A stretch of DNA of 21,526 nucleotides from Candidatus Pygmaiobacter gallistercoris (GCA_019113125.1 DXIA01000107.1:1-21526), one strand, 5' to 3'; counted from the stretch's first letter, positions 9,760 to 18,265 are shown. The notes: generated from the sequence alone by a model not told the origin. A program made the numbers and translations.

Positions 9760-10302
9760 TCAGACCGAATAGACCTCCGGCTTGAGGATGCCGATATAGG
9801 GCAGGTTGCGGTAGCGCTCGTCATAGTCAAGGCCATAGCCGACCACGAACTCGTCGGGCACGGTAAACCCGACATAGTCCGCCTGCAGATCCGCCTTGCG
9901 CCGCGCCGGCTTATCCAGCAGGGTGCAGATCCGGATCGAGGCGGGATTGCGGTCGAGCAGCATCCCCTTGATGTAGTCGAGGGTCATACCGCTGTCCAGG
10001 ATGTCCTCGACGATCAGGATGTCCTTGCCCTCGAGGTTGATGTCCAGGTCCTTGACTATTTTAACCACGCCGCTGCTTTTTACACCGGAACCATAGGAGG
10101 AAACCACCATAAAATCGATCTCGGCGGGCTGGGAGATCGCCCGCATCAGGTCGGCCATGAACACCACCGAGCCCTTGAGCACCGAGACCATCAGCAGATT
10201 TTTTCCCTCGTAGTCGCAGCTCAGCTGTGCGCCCAGTTCAGCGACACGGGTGCGCAGCTCCTCCTCGCTGAGCAGAACCTTTTTGATATCGTCCTTCATC
10301 AT
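9760..10302 (-). CDS. hpt: Hypoxanthine phosphoribosyltransferase
   Basis: This enzyme salvages hypoxanthine (and usually guanine) to IMP and GMP with PRPP in the cytoplasm. In Firmicutes this salvage feeds GTP and ppGpp metabolism. The 180-residue product has the PRPP-binding motif [10 protein letters not shown] (residues 98-107), the N-terminal LKGSVVF loop (42-48) and the flexible-loop SSYGSG region (68-73). Length is normal. Two adjacent ATG codons are possible; the first has GGAGG 8 bases upstream. That ribosome site lies inside the last codons of tilS, whose stop is only 3 bases before the hpt start, so translational coupling is likely. The tilS-hpt-ftsH order is conserved in Firmicutes. 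Confidence 0.95.
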   Translation of the reverse strand: MMKDDIKKVLLSEEELRTRVAELGAQLSCDYEGKNLLMVSVLKGSVVFMADLMRAISQPAEIDFMVVSSYGSGVKSSGVVKIVKDLDINLEGKDILIVEDILDSGMTLDYIKGMLLDRNPASIRICTLLDKPARRKADLQADYVGFTVPDEFVVGYGLDYDERYRNLPYIGILKPEVYSV

Positions 10303-10305
10303 TTT

Positions 10306-11685
10306 TCATTCCTCCGATTCCAGCAACTTGATCTCCACCACCCGGCGACACGCCGCGCCGGGCAGCAATTCCTCACAAAAGCCCATTCCTTCCACCCAAA
10401 GAACCCGGTCGCCCTCGGCCAGCAAAACCAGCCGGTCGCGCAGTGTGCGCGGGACCCCCTCCTCACAGAGTAATTTCTTGAGAGATTTGGTCGCCCCGCG
10501 CCCCGCGGGACGGAAAATTTCCCCACCGCGGCGGGTCCGGAAGGTAGAAATCTTATTTATCATACCATAATCCGCGAAATTTTTTAACTCTTTTTTCCTC
10601 TGATTGCAAACTTTTACGATTTCTTCATACTCTCGAAACCGAACAGTCAGAATCCGTCCGTCCGGCAGCCTTTGCTCTCCCTCCTCAAAGGGAAGTTCCC
10701 ACCGCTGCGGCGGCGGACCGGATCGCTCGAGATAAAAAATCCCGCCGCTGCGCCGCGCGCTCAGGTTTCCGGTGAGCTGACGGGCAGCCTGCTCCCCCGC
10801 GATGACCCGGCGGCAGTCCTCGATCTTCTCCCGATCGGCACACCCCCACCCGGTCAGCAGCTGCAGCAGCGCAGCCCGCAACACCGGTCTTTCCGCGCCG
10901 GCGAGCAGATCGCATCGCCAGCCCGCGCCGGTTTTCGCCTCCGCAAGCAGCTTTTTGCCGAGCCCGGCGAGAAATTCCGCGTCCTCCCGCGCCTGCCGCG
11001 CAAAGGCGGCGAGATTTTCCTCCGCCCGCGGGTTGATCTGCCGCAGCACCGGCAGCGCCTCGAGCCGCAGACGGTTGCGGCTGCAGCCGGGCAGAAGGTT
11101 GGTCTCGTCGGTGACATACTCGTACCCGTTTGTCTCACAGTAGGCGAGGATCTGCGGCCGGGTGACGGTCAGCAGCGGGCGCAGATACCGCCCGCGCACC
11201 GGCGGGATCCCGCCCGCCCCCTGCAGCCCGCAGCCGCGGACCAGCCGAAAGAGCAGCGTCTCGGCATTGTCGCTCGCGGTGTGGGCGGTCGCGATCCAGA
11301 CCCGCCGGCATCCCTGCTGTTCGAGATGTGCCGCCGTCCGCTCGAAGAAATCATACCGCAGCGCGCGGGCAAAGCTCTCCTCACTCTCCCCCGCCGGCCA
11401 GGCGCGCCGGCGCATCTCGGCCCGCTCGACGATGAGCGGAACCTGCCAGCGGTCACACAGCCGGCGCACAAACGCCTCGTCCCGGTCCGCCTGTGCGCCC
11501 CGCAGCCCGTGGTTCAGATGCAGCGCGCCGAACCGCAGGCCCCGCGCGGGGGCAATGGCGCGCAGCAGATGAAACAGGGTCACCGAATCGGGCCCGCCGG
11601 AGAGCGCGCAAAAAAGGCCGTCCCCTGCGCGCACCGGTGCAAGATCCGCGAAAAAGGCGGCGGCCGCCTGTTCAATACGCATCAT
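10306..11685 (-). CDS. tilS: tRNA(Ile)-lysidine synthetase
   Basis: TilS attaches lysine to C34 of the CAU-anticodon tRNA-Ile so that it reads AUA and is charged with isoleucine; it is normally essential. The 459 residues contain the PP-loop SGGPDS (29-34), an ATP-pyrophosphatase core with HLNHGLRG and ATAHTASDNAETLL, and a C-terminal domain containing LKKLLCEEGVPRTLRDRLVLL, typical of full-length TilS. Alternative in-frame starts are a TTG at 11694 and an ATG at 11682. The ATG at 11685 is chosen on codon type only, since no good ribosome site is visible. The start overlaps the 3' end of dnaB by 14 bases, so translation probably depends on ribosomes finishing dnaB. Family certain, start uncertain. 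Confidence 0.93.
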   Translation of the reverse strand: MMRIEQAAAAFFADLAPVRAGDGLFCALSGGPDSVTLFHLLRAIAPARGLRFGALHLNHGLRGAQADRDEAFVRRLCDRWQVPLIVERAEMRRRAWPAGESEESFARALRYDFFERTAAHLEQQGCRRVWIATAHTASDNAETLLFRLVRGCGLQGAGGIPPVRGRYLRPLLTVTRPQILAYCETNGYEYVTDETNLLPGCSRNRLRLEALPVLRQINPRAEENLAAFARQAREDAEFLAGLGKKLLAEAKTGAGWRCDLLAGAERPVLRAALLQLLTGWGCADREKIEDCRRVIAGEQAARQLTGNLSARRSGGIFYLERSGPPPQRWELPFEEGEQRLPDGRILTVRFREYEEIVKVCNQRKKELKNFADYGMINKISTFRTRRGGEIFRPAGRGATKSLKKLLCEEGVPRTLRDRLVLLAEGDRVLWVEGMGFCEELLPGAACRRVVEIKLLESEE

Positions 11686-13054
11686 TTCGGTCAAAAGCGA
11701 GGTTCATAAATCTGGTGTGGGCGCCGTCCCATCCCAGATTGACGGTGCCGACCTCACCGTGACGGTTTTTTGCCACAATGCACTCGGCGGTGGTGGTATC
11801 ACTCTGCCCCTCGGTGTCATAGTAGGCCTCCCGGTAGAGAAACAGCACGCTGTCGGCATCCTGCTCGATCGAGCCGGAGTCCCGCAGGTCCGAGAGCATC
11901 GGCCGATGATCCCGGTTGGAGCTGCGCTCGGTGTTTCGGGACAGCTGGGACAGGCAGAGGATCGGGACATTGAGTTCCTTGGCCATGATCTTCAGGTTGC
12001 GGGTGATATCGCTGATCTCCTGCACCCGGGAGTCGATCCGGCGGCCGGAGTTCATCAGCTGCAGGTAATCGATGACCACCAGCCCGACATCCGGCTTTGC
12101 GGGGTCCTGGTTGAGCCGGCGCACCTTCGCTTTGATCTCCGGCACCGTGATGGCGGAGGTGTCGTCCATATAGATCGGCGCGCGGGCGAGAATATCGCTG
12201 GCCTGTGCCAGATCCACCCAGTCCTGTCCCGACAGGGTGCCGGTGCGCAGTTTCTGGCTGTCGATCGCCGCCTCGCTCGAGAGCAGACGGCTGGTCAGCT
12301 GATCCTTGGTCATCTCGAGCGAGAAGATCGCCACCGGGATCTTCTGTTTCTTTGCGACATTGGTGGCGATGTTCAGCGCAAAGCTGGTCTTGCCCATGCC
12401 GGGGCGGGCGGCGAGGATGATCAGGTCGCTGCGCCCCATGCCGGTGAGCATCTTGTCCAGATAGGTAAACCCGGTCGGAATGCCCAGATACTTCTCCCGG
12501 TCGGGACCGGAGATCTTCTGCAGCTGGTTGTAGGTGTCGATGATGGTGCTCGAGATCGGCTGCATCGAGCTCTGGTCCCGCCCCGAGCGGATCTCGTAGA
12601 TCTTCTGCTCAGCGCTCTCGAGCAGAAGATCGGCGTCCGACTCCTCGTTCGCCTGCTCGAGGATCTCCCGCGCCGCCCCCATCAGCTGGCGGATCAGGTA
12701 CTTCTCGTAGACAATTCCGGCATAGCGATCGACATTCGAGATCGAGGGCACCGTCTCGGCGAGGGTGGCCAGATAGACCTTTGCCTCATCCTCGGTCGAA
12801 AAGATGCCGGCGTCCATCACCGCGCTGAGCACTGTGACGAAGTCGATTGCCGCGCCGCCGGTAAACAGCCGCACCAGCTCGGCAAAGATCGCGCCGTTCT
12901 GCCGTGCATAGAAATGCTCCGGCCGCAGTTTCTCCACCAGCATCGGGATGCAGTCGTTCTGCAGCAGCGCGGCCCCGAGCACCGCCTGCTCCGCCTCCAT
13001 GCTGTAGGGCAGCTTGACCCCCATGTTTTCAAATGTCAGGGACAGATTTTCCAT
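11672..13054 (-). CDS. dnaB: Replicative DNA helicase
   Basis: DnaB (called DnaC in Bacillus) is the hexameric helicase that unwinds DNA at the replication fork and recruits primase. The 460-residue product has the N-terminal helical domain (about 15-115), a linker, and the RecA-like motor with Walker A ARPGMGKT (216-223). LVVIDYLQLM forms Walker B, and LSQLSR and DLRDSGSIEQDAD are hallmark motifs. No intein or insertion is seen. A longer reading from a TTG at 13090 is possible, but the ATG at 13054 has GAGG 7 bases upstream and better matches usual N-termini. It lies 42 bases after rplI and overlaps tilS. Confidence 0.96.
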   Translation of the reverse strand: MENLSLTFENMGVKLPYSMEAEQAVLGAALLQNDCIPMLVEKLRPEHFYARQNGAIFAELVRLFTGGAAIDFVTVLSAVMDAGIFSTEDEAKVYLATLAETVPSISNVDRYAGIVYEKYLIRQLMGAAREILEQANEESDADLLLESAEQKIYEIRSGRDQSSMQPISSTIIDTYNQLQKISGPDREKYLGIPTGFTYLDKMLTGMGRSDLIILAARPGMGKTSFALNIATNVAKKQKIPVAIFSLEMTKDQLTSRLLSSEAAIDSQKLRTGTLSGQDWVDLAQASDILARAPIYMDDTSAITVPEIKAKVRRLNQDPAKPDVGLVVIDYLQLMNSGRRIDSRVQEISDITRNLKIMAKELNVPILCLSQLSRNTERSSNRDHRPMLSDLRDSGSIEQDADSVLFLYREAYYDTEGQSDTTTAECIVAKNRHGEVGTVNLGWDGAHTRFMNLAFDRNDAY

Positions 13055-13096
13055 CGGGTTTCCTCTGCTCTTTTCCGATTTGTCCGCCAAGGCCGC

Positions 13097-13540
13097 TTAC
13101 TCTTCCACCGCGACGGTGATCTTTGCGCTCACACCGGGGTAGACCTTGATCTCGACCTCATACCGGCCAAAGTTCTTGATATCGGCATCCAGCACCACCT
13201 TGCGCTTGTCCACCGTGACCCCGGCAGCCTTGTTCAGCGCCTCGGCGATGTCCTTGCCGGTCACCGCGCCGAACAGCCGTCCGCCCTGGCCCGCCTTCGC
13301 CTTGACGACGACGGTGGTGCCACTGATCTTCTTTGCGGTCTGCTGCGCCTGCTCCAGTTCCACCTGCGCATGGTGCTGTTTTGCGCTCTCCTTGGTCTTG
13401 ACCTCGTTGACCGCCGCCGCGTTTGCCGCAACCGCGAGCCCGCGGGGCAGCAGGAAGTTGCGGGCGTACCCGTCCGAAACCTCGACCATCTGATCCTTCT
13501 TGCCGGTTCCCTTCACATCCGCTTTGAGTACTACCTTCAT
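13097..13540 (-). CDS. rplI: 50S ribosomal protein L9
   Basis: L9 binds 23S rRNA near the base of the L1 stalk and influences reading-frame maintenance. The 147-residue protein has the N-terminal RNA-binding domain with the near-invariant DGYARNFLLPRGLA (residues 23-36). A connecting helix rich in Glu, Gln and Ala follows (about 45-73), then a C-terminal domain containing GRLFGAVTGKDIAEAL. Length matches the family (about 148). AAGGAG lies 9 bases before the ATG. It sits 18 bases after gdpP and 42 bases before dnaB, the usual Firmicutes trio. Confidence 0.97.
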   Translation of the reverse strand: MKVVLKADVKGTGKKDQMVEVSDGYARNFLLPRGLAVAANAAAVNEVKTKESAKQHHAQVELEQAQQTAKKISGTTVVVKAKAGQGGRLFGAVTGKDIAEALNKAAGVTVDKRKVVLDADIKNFGRYEVEIKVYPGVSAKITVAVEE

Positions 13541-13558
13541 TGTCTGTCTCTCCTTCTC

Positions 13559-15559
13559 TCAATCATTCTCTCTGCGCCGCGCATGAGCGGCATCCTCGTT
13601 CTCCTCCTGATTTTTGCGGTATTCATCGATCGCCGCCATCAGGTAGACCTTGGTCTTTTCCAGGCTGACATCCTTCATCTGGGCGCCCGCCATCGTCAGA
13701 TGGCCGCCGCCGCCGAGTTTTTCCATGATGACCTGCACATTCAGCTCGCCGTAACTGCGGGCCGAGATGCTGACATAGCCGCCCATATCCATCGCCACAA
13801 AGCTGGCCTGCACCCCGTCGATCGAGAGCAGGTCGTTCGCCGCCTGGGGCACGATCACACTGCTGTCCGACGGGATCTTATCCGAGACCACGATCGCGCA
13901 GCCCTTATAGAGCACCGCCTCACTGACCAGCCTTGCCCGGCTGACATAGTTCTCCAGGCTGCCAGAGAACAGCCGCTTGACGTTCTGGGTCTGTGCGCCC
14001 ATCCGGCGCAGATAAGCCGCCGCTTCAAAGGTGCGCACCCCGGCATTGATGACAAAGTCCCGGGTGTCCAGCATGATGCCGGCGAGCATCGCCTCGCTCT
14101 CGAGGGCGGTGGGCCGGTTCTCCCGCTCCCCAACATACTGCAGGAGCTCCGATACCAGCTCACAGGTGGAGGAGGCATAGGGCTCGTGGTAGAAGATGAC
14201 CGCGTTGTCGATATGCCCGACCATCTTGCGGTGGTGATCGATGACCACCACATTCTTCGCCTTCCGGTAGAGGTCTGCGGACTCCAACAGATGCGGCACA
14301 TGGGTGTCCACAATGATCACCAGCGTCTTTGCCGTGAGTTCCTCCAGCGCCTCTGCGGGGCTGATGAAATCATCTCCCCTGCCGTTTTCCCGCATCCGGG
14401 TGATCAGGCTGCCCGCAAAGGTGTGTTTTTCGTCCACCACGATCGCGGCGGGTTTCTCCATAATCATGCAGAACCGCAGCACCCCGATCGCGGCGCCGAT
14501 CGCGTCGAGATCCGACATCTTGTGCCCCATGATCAGCACGCTGTCGCTCTGGCGGATGATATCGCTGAGTGCACTGGCGATGATCCGACTCTTGACCTTG
14601 GTCCGCTTTTCCACACTGCGGGAGACGCCGCCGTAAAACTCAAAGCTGCCGTCCGGGGTGCGGACCGCCGCCTGATCCCCGCCGCGGCCGAGCGCCATGT
14701 CCAGCGCGGTGCGTGCCATCTTTTCGCATTCCGAAAAGCTGGTGCCCCCGCGCCCGACCCCGATCGAGAGGGTGACCACCCCGTTGTCGTTGCTGATCTC
14801 CCGCATCCGATCGAGGATTGCAAACCGCCCCTCGATGATCTTTGCGATATGCCGCTCCTCCATCACCGCGAGATAGCGGGAGGAGGAGAGCCGCAGCAAA
14901 AAGCCGCTGGTGCCGTCGATAAACTTCTCGAAGACCCGGTCGATCTCGCCGGTCAGGGCGGCTCGCTCGCTGTCCTTGAGGTCCTTGAGGACATCCTCAT
15001 AGGTATCCACCGTGATATGCAGCACCGCCGGCCGGCTGGCATGGTACTCTGCCGCCTCGGTCTTGAGGACGGTGTCGTCGACAAAATAGGCCACAAACAG
15101 GCCGTCGCCCTTGACGGTCCCACCCCCAAACACGGTAAAACTGTGGTCCCCGATCTCCAGTGCCTGGCCCCCGGTGCGGGAGACCTTTTCCGGATCAAAA
15201 CCCGGGATGGTCTTGTAGACGCTCTGCAGGTAGTGTTCCTGTCCGGGCAGCACCCCATTGGCAAACGCCTCGTTGTACCAGACGATACTCTTTCCCGAGA
15301 GCACCAATACCGGCAGCCGGAGATTGGCCAGCGAGTGCTGGGTCAAACTGTCGTCATAGCCCTGACCGTGCAGCAGTTTTGCGATCAGCCGGCGCAGCCG
15401 CTTGATGTTGAGCAGCAGAACGACAAACAAAACCGCGAGCACCGCCGCCGCAATCAGCAGCATGACCGGGTTTGCGACCCCCAGCGCGATGGTCAGCCCC
15501 ACACAGATCACCGAGAGGATCACCAGAACGATATCCACTGTAATGAGTTTCTTCTTCAT
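13559..15559 (-). CDS. gdpP: c-di-AMP phosphodiesterase GdpP
   Basis: GdpP hydrolyses cyclic di-AMP to pApA and so affects potassium and osmotic balance and cell-wall stress tolerance. The 666-residue product has two membrane spans (about 4-27 and 30-50), a PAS-like domain (about 70-160) and a degenerate GGDEF domain (about 175-300). GRGGD stands where the cyclase motif would be. A DHH/DHHA1 phosphodiesterase follows, with GHKMSDLDAIGA (345-356), DTH near 418, DHH at 441-443 and a late GGGGH motif. The ATG at 15559 has GGGGG 4 to 5 bases upstream. An in-frame ATG at 15631 lacks a ribosome site and would add 24 residues before the membrane span. It is the first gene of the six-gene unit; its promoter overlaps the RNase J terminator. 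Confidence 0.95.
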   Translation of the reverse strand: MKKKLITVDIVLVILSVICVGLTIALGVANPVMLLIAAAVLAVLFVVLLLNIKRLRRLIAKLLHGQGYDDSLTQHSLANLRLPVLVLSGKSIVWYNEAFANGVLPGQEHYLQSVYKTIPGFDPEKVSRTGGQALEIGDHSFTVFGGGTVKGDGLFVAYFVDDTVLKTEAAEYHASRPAVLHITVDTYEDVLKDLKDSERAALTGEIDRVFEKFIDGTSGFLLRLSSSRYLAVMEERHIAKIIEGRFAILDRMREISNDNGVVTLSIGVGRGGTSFSECEKMARTALDMALGRGGDQAAVRTPDGSFEFYGGVSRSVEKRTKVKSRIIASALSDIIRQSDSVLIMGHKMSDLDAIGAAIGVLRFCMIMEKPAAIVVDEKHTFAGSLITRMRENGRGDDFISPAEALEELTAKTLVIIVDTHVPHLLESADLYRKAKNVVVIDHHRKMVGHIDNAVIFYHEPYASSTCELVSELLQYVGERENRPTALESEAMLAGIMLDTRDFVINAGVRTFEAAAYLRRMGAQTQNVKRLFSGSLENYVSRARLVSEAVLYKGCAIVVSDKIPSDSSVIVPQAANDLLSIDGVQASFVAMDMGGYVSISARSYGELNVQVIMEKLGGGGHLTMAGAQMKDVSLEKTKVYLMAAIDEYRKNQEENEDAAHARRREND

Positions 15560-15645
15560 AATGCCCCCAAAAGTCTGCCCCTCTTTTCCGCCGGCGCACC
15601 TGCGGAGCACCCCTGTCCGCTCCCGTTTCATTCTACGCCGTATGG

Positions 15646-15699
15646 AAAAAAAGTATAATAGCCCACAAGGAGATACTTGAGGCTATTATACTTTTTTTT
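15646..15699 (-). terminator. RNase J gene terminator, long near-perfect hairpin
   Basis: GTATAATAGCC (15653-15663) pairs with GGCTATTATAC (15681-15691) over 11 bp. An inner CAAG/CTTG stem continues it, and an A7/T7 extension flanks the base. On the minus strand seven T residues follow the stem, 49 bases past the RNase J stop. The hairpin is symmetric enough to work on either strand, but no plus-strand gene leads into it. Confidence 0.85.
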
Positions 15700-15713
15700 G
15701 TGCTGAAATTCAA
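15685..15713 (-). promoter_or_regulatory. Promoter of the gdpP-rplI-dnaB-tilS-hpt-ftsH unit
   Basis: On the minus strand TTGAAT (15708-15713) and a perfect TATAAT (15685-15690) are separated by 17 bases. The -10 box is part of one arm of the RNase J terminator. Starting near 15678, in the hairpin loop, a transcript would lack the first arm and escape termination. The leader would be about 118 bases. Confidence 0.75.
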
Positions 15714-15747
15714 TTCTATTCGACGGCAAACTTCTGCCTTGTCAAAA

Positions 15748-17739
15748 TCAGACCTCCATGAGGATCGGCAGGATCATCGGGCTGCGCTTGGTGTTGCGGT
15801 AGAGCAGGTTGGAGAGTTGATCCCGCACCGCGCCGCGCAGCTCTTCGAGATTTCTCCGCCCGCCGCGCTGTGCGGCCTGCTCGATCACCTTGCGGGTCAC
15901 CGCCTTGGCGTCGGCGATCAGCCCTTCGGCCTCCTTCATATAGACAAATCCGCGCGAGACGATATCCGGCCCGGAGACCAGCTTTCCGCTCGCGGCATCG
16001 ATTGCCGCGACCGCGATGATCAGGCCGTCCTGCGACAGGTGGCGGCGGTCCCGCAGCACCACGCTGCCGACATCCCCGACCCCGAGGCCGTCCACCAGCA
16101 CCCTTCCGGCGGGTACGGCGTCGGTGATCGCGATCTTGTCCTGGGTGATCGAGATGACATCCCCGATATCCGCGATGACGATATTTTTCGCCGGGATGCC
16201 GACCCCTGCCGCCGTGATCGCATGCTTTTTCAGATGTTTATACTCGCCGTGTACCGGGACGAAGAACTTCGGCTTGACCATGCTGAGCATCAGTTTCTGC
16301 TCCTCCTGGTAGGCGTGGCCGGAGGTGTGCACGTCGTACATGCTCTCATAGATGACCTCGGCGCCCAGCCGCAACAGGCTGTTGACCACCTTGGTCACCA
16401 TCTTCTCGTTGCCGGGGATCGGGGTGGCCGAGATGATGATGAAATCCCCCTCCCCGACCCGGACATTCCGATGGCTGCCGCCCGACATCCGGGACAGCGC
16501 ACTCATCGGCTCGCCCTGGCTGCCGGTGGTGACGATGACCAGTTCCTCGGGGCGGTAGCGGTGGATGGTCTCGATGTCGACGATGATGTTCTCCGGCGCG
16601 TGCAGATAGCCCAGCTCAAAGGCCATCGTCGTATTGTTGACCATGCTGCGGCCCGAGATGGCGACCTTGCGTCCGTACTTGATCGCCATGTCGATGATCT
16701 GCTGAATCCGCTGCAGATTGGAGGCAAAGGTTGCGATGATGATCCGCTTGCCCTCCGCCTGCGCGAAGAGGTTCATGAAACTGCGGCCGACCGACCGCTC
16801 GCTGCGGGAAAAACCCGGCCGCTCCGAGTTGGTGGAATCCGCCAGCAGCGCCAGTACCCCCCGCTTGCCGTACTCGGTAAAGGAGGCCAGATCGATCATC
16901 TCATCGGTGACTGGGGTGAAATCCACCTTGAAGTCGCCGGTCTGGATGATCACCCCGGCCGGGGTCTCGATGGCATAGGCAACCGCATCCGGAATCGAGT
17001 GATTGACCCGGATCGGGCGCACCGTCATGCAGCCCATCCGGATCTCCTGCCCGGGCTGAATCTCATGCAGTTCGGTCGAGCGAAGAAGGTCATGTTCCTC
17101 CAGCTTGTTGCGGATCAGCCCACAGGTGAGCCGGGTGGCATAGATCGGAATATTGATCTGGCGCAGAAAATAAGGCAGCGCGCCAATGTGATCCTCATGC
17201 CCGTGGGTAATCACCATACCGCGGATCTGGTCCTTGTGTGCGACCAGATAGGAGAAGTCGGGGATCACGAGATCCACCCCGAACATCTCGCTGTCGGGGA
17301 ACATCGAGCCACAGTCCACCAGCATCATGTCCTTGCCGCACTCGTAGAGGGTGATGTTCTTGCCGACCTCGCCCAGACCCCCCAGCGGGATAATCCGAAC
17401 CTCGGCCGAGCGGTTGCCCCTGCGCGGCTGACGGCGGGTCTTGGGCCGGGGCTGCGGCGCCGCGGCGGCCGCTGCGGCTGCGGCCGCTGCCGGGGAGGGC
17501 AGTTTCTGCCGGCGTCCCTGTGCAGGCTGGCGACCGGAACGGTTCTTTCCCTCCTGTTTTTCCTGGCTCTTTTTCGGCTGAGAGGCAGCCTTTTTCTGCT
17601 TTTTCTCCCCCTGCTGCGGCGCAGCCTTCTCCGCCGCGCCCTGCTTTGCCGTGTGGGGTCTGTGGGAATAGTTTCTGCGCTTTGGCTTTGCGCTCTCCGC
17701 AGTCTTCTCGGGCTGTTTCTTACCTGTCATCTCGTCCAT
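15748..17739 (-). CDS. rnj: Ribonuclease J with a basic N-terminal extension
   Basis: RNase J is a metallo-beta-lactamase/beta-CASP nuclease with 5'-3' exo- and endonuclease activity in mRNA decay and rRNA maturation. The core starts near residue 113 (VRIIPLGGLGEVGKN) and shows the zinc motif H179-G-H-E-D-H184, then GDFKVDFTP, ADSTN and TSGH, and a complete C-terminal domain ending in the RSPMILP region. In front lies an extension of about 110 residues rich in Lys, Arg, Gln and Pro, with 11 consecutive alanines at 84-94. This explains the 663 residues against about 555 in usual members. The ATG at 17739 is chosen because GGAGG lies 7 bases upstream; the frame stays open further upstream, through the leader. 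I cannot tell RNase J1 from J2 type by eye. Confidence 0.93.
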   Translation of the reverse strand: MDEMTGKKQPEKTAESAKPKRRNYSHRPHTAKQGAAEKAAPQQGEKKQKKAASQPKKSQEKQEGKNRSGRQPAQGRRQKLPSPAAAAAAAAAAAPQPRPKTRRQPRRGNRSAEVRIIPLGGLGEVGKNITLYECGKDMMLVDCGSMFPDSEMFGVDLVIPDFSYLVAHKDQIRGMVITHGHEDHIGALPYFLRQINIPIYATRLTCGLIRNKLEEHDLLRSTELHEIQPGQEIRMGCMTVRPIRVNHSIPDAVAYAIETPAGVIIQTGDFKVDFTPVTDEMIDLASFTEYGKRGVLALLADSTNSERPGFSRSERSVGRSFMNLFAQAEGKRIIIATFASNLQRIQQIIDMAIKYGRKVAISGRSMVNNTTMAFELGYLHAPENIIVDIETIHRYRPEELVIVTTGSQGEPMSALSRMSGGSHRNVRVGEGDFIIISATPIPGNEKMVTKVVNSLLRLGAEVIYESMYDVHTSGHAYQEEQKLMLSMVKPKFFVPVHGEYKHLKKHAITAAGVGIPAKNIVIADIGDVISITQDKIAITDAVPAGRVLVDGLGVGDVGSVVLRDRRHLSQDGLIIAVAAIDAASGKLVSGPDIVSRGFVYMKEAEGLIADAKAVTRKVIEQAAQRGGRRNLEELRGAVRDQLSNLLYRNTKRSPMILPILMEV

Positions 17740-18045
17740 TCTGTTTCCTCCGTTTTCAGGGACGACGAAGTCCAGCCGCTCTTTGTCATCATGGTGCAAA
17801 GCGCAACCCGAAGAAAAGCCCACCCTCTCCTGCCAAAAGGCAGAGTGCGCCCTTCCTGAATCCGTCTGCCGGCCCCAAACCGGCCTGCCGCAGCGGCTTT
17901 TTGTCTTCGTTCTGTCCGTTTTTTTGATGTTTTCGGCTCTACCCATCGGGCTCGCCTATTTTAAGCACACCTGCCGTGTGCATTCATCCAAAAGTACTGT
18001 GCCGCCGCCGTCCCGGGGACGGCGTGTTTTCTCTGTTTGGCACAA
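17740..18045 (-). other. Long structured leader of the RNase J gene
   Basis: About 300 bases lie between the predicted transcription start and the RNase J start codon. I see no separate gene here; the frame that extends RNase J upstream has no ribosome site. The stretch holds several inverted repeats: GCCGTCC/GGACGGC (18007-18023), GCACAC/GTGTGC (17965-17981), GCCGG/CCGGC around 17869-17885, and TGCC/GGCA near 17831. It may control RNase J expression, which is inference. Confidence 0.45.
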
Positions 18046-18074
18046 ATAATCTGGTATCAGTATATCACAATCAA
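18046..18074 (-). promoter_or_regulatory. Probable promoter of the RNase J gene
   Basis: On the minus strand TTGATT (18069-18074) and GATTAT (18046-18051) are 17 bases apart, each matching 4 of 6 consensus positions. The region upstream (18075-18196) is unusually AT-rich for this window and separates it from the divergent rnhA promoter. Confidence 0.5.
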
Positions 18075-18196
18075 CAAATTTTTCCTACTCCTTTGGGCAA
18101 CTATTTTTTGATCGGCAATTCATTTTAAATTTTTCCCATTTTTCTCATCTGCTTTTACCAAACTATTGACTGTTTTGCCATAGATTATGCCGGTTC

Positions 18197-18225
18197 TTGT
18201 ATCACCGACCGGTTCCGGCTATAAT
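18197..18225 (+). promoter_or_regulatory. SigmaA-type promoter of rnhA-mnmA
   Basis: TTGTAT (18197-18202) and a perfect TATAAT (18220-18225) are 17 bases apart. The predicted start near 18232 leaves a leader of about 34 bases carrying the rnhA ribosome site. Confidence 0.75.
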
Positions 18226-18265
18226 AAGGATTGTTCTTTTGGATACCAGATTACAGGAGAGAGAG

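Noticed and set aside
13055..13090. A longer DnaB starting from the TTG at 13090
   Set aside because: The ribosome site before it is weak, and the ATG at 13054 has GAGG at good spacing and matches usual DnaB N-termini.
11717..15658. A plus-strand open frame of 1313 codons, antisense to dnaB, rplI and gdpP
   Set aside because: It spans three genuine genes with strong family motifs and ribosome sites on the other strand. Its predicted protein is His/Asp/Arg/Leu-rich without recognizable domains. Long antisense frames are expected with GC-biased third codon positions.
15653..15660. A plus-strand promoter using the TATAAT in the left arm of the RNase J terminator
   Set aside because: The sequence 17-18 bases upstream matches only about 2 of 6 positions of a -35 box, and no plus-strand gene follows; the motif is there because the hairpin is symmetric.
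17740..17946. An N-terminal extension of RNase J by a further 69 residues
   Set aside because: The frame is open, but the upstream ATG has no ribosome site, while the ATG at 17739 has GGAGG at 7 bases.
18166..18188. TTGACT with GATTAT as a second rnhA promoter
   Set aside because: The two elements are only about 11 bases apart, too close for sigmaA. The pair at 18197-18225 has correct spacing.
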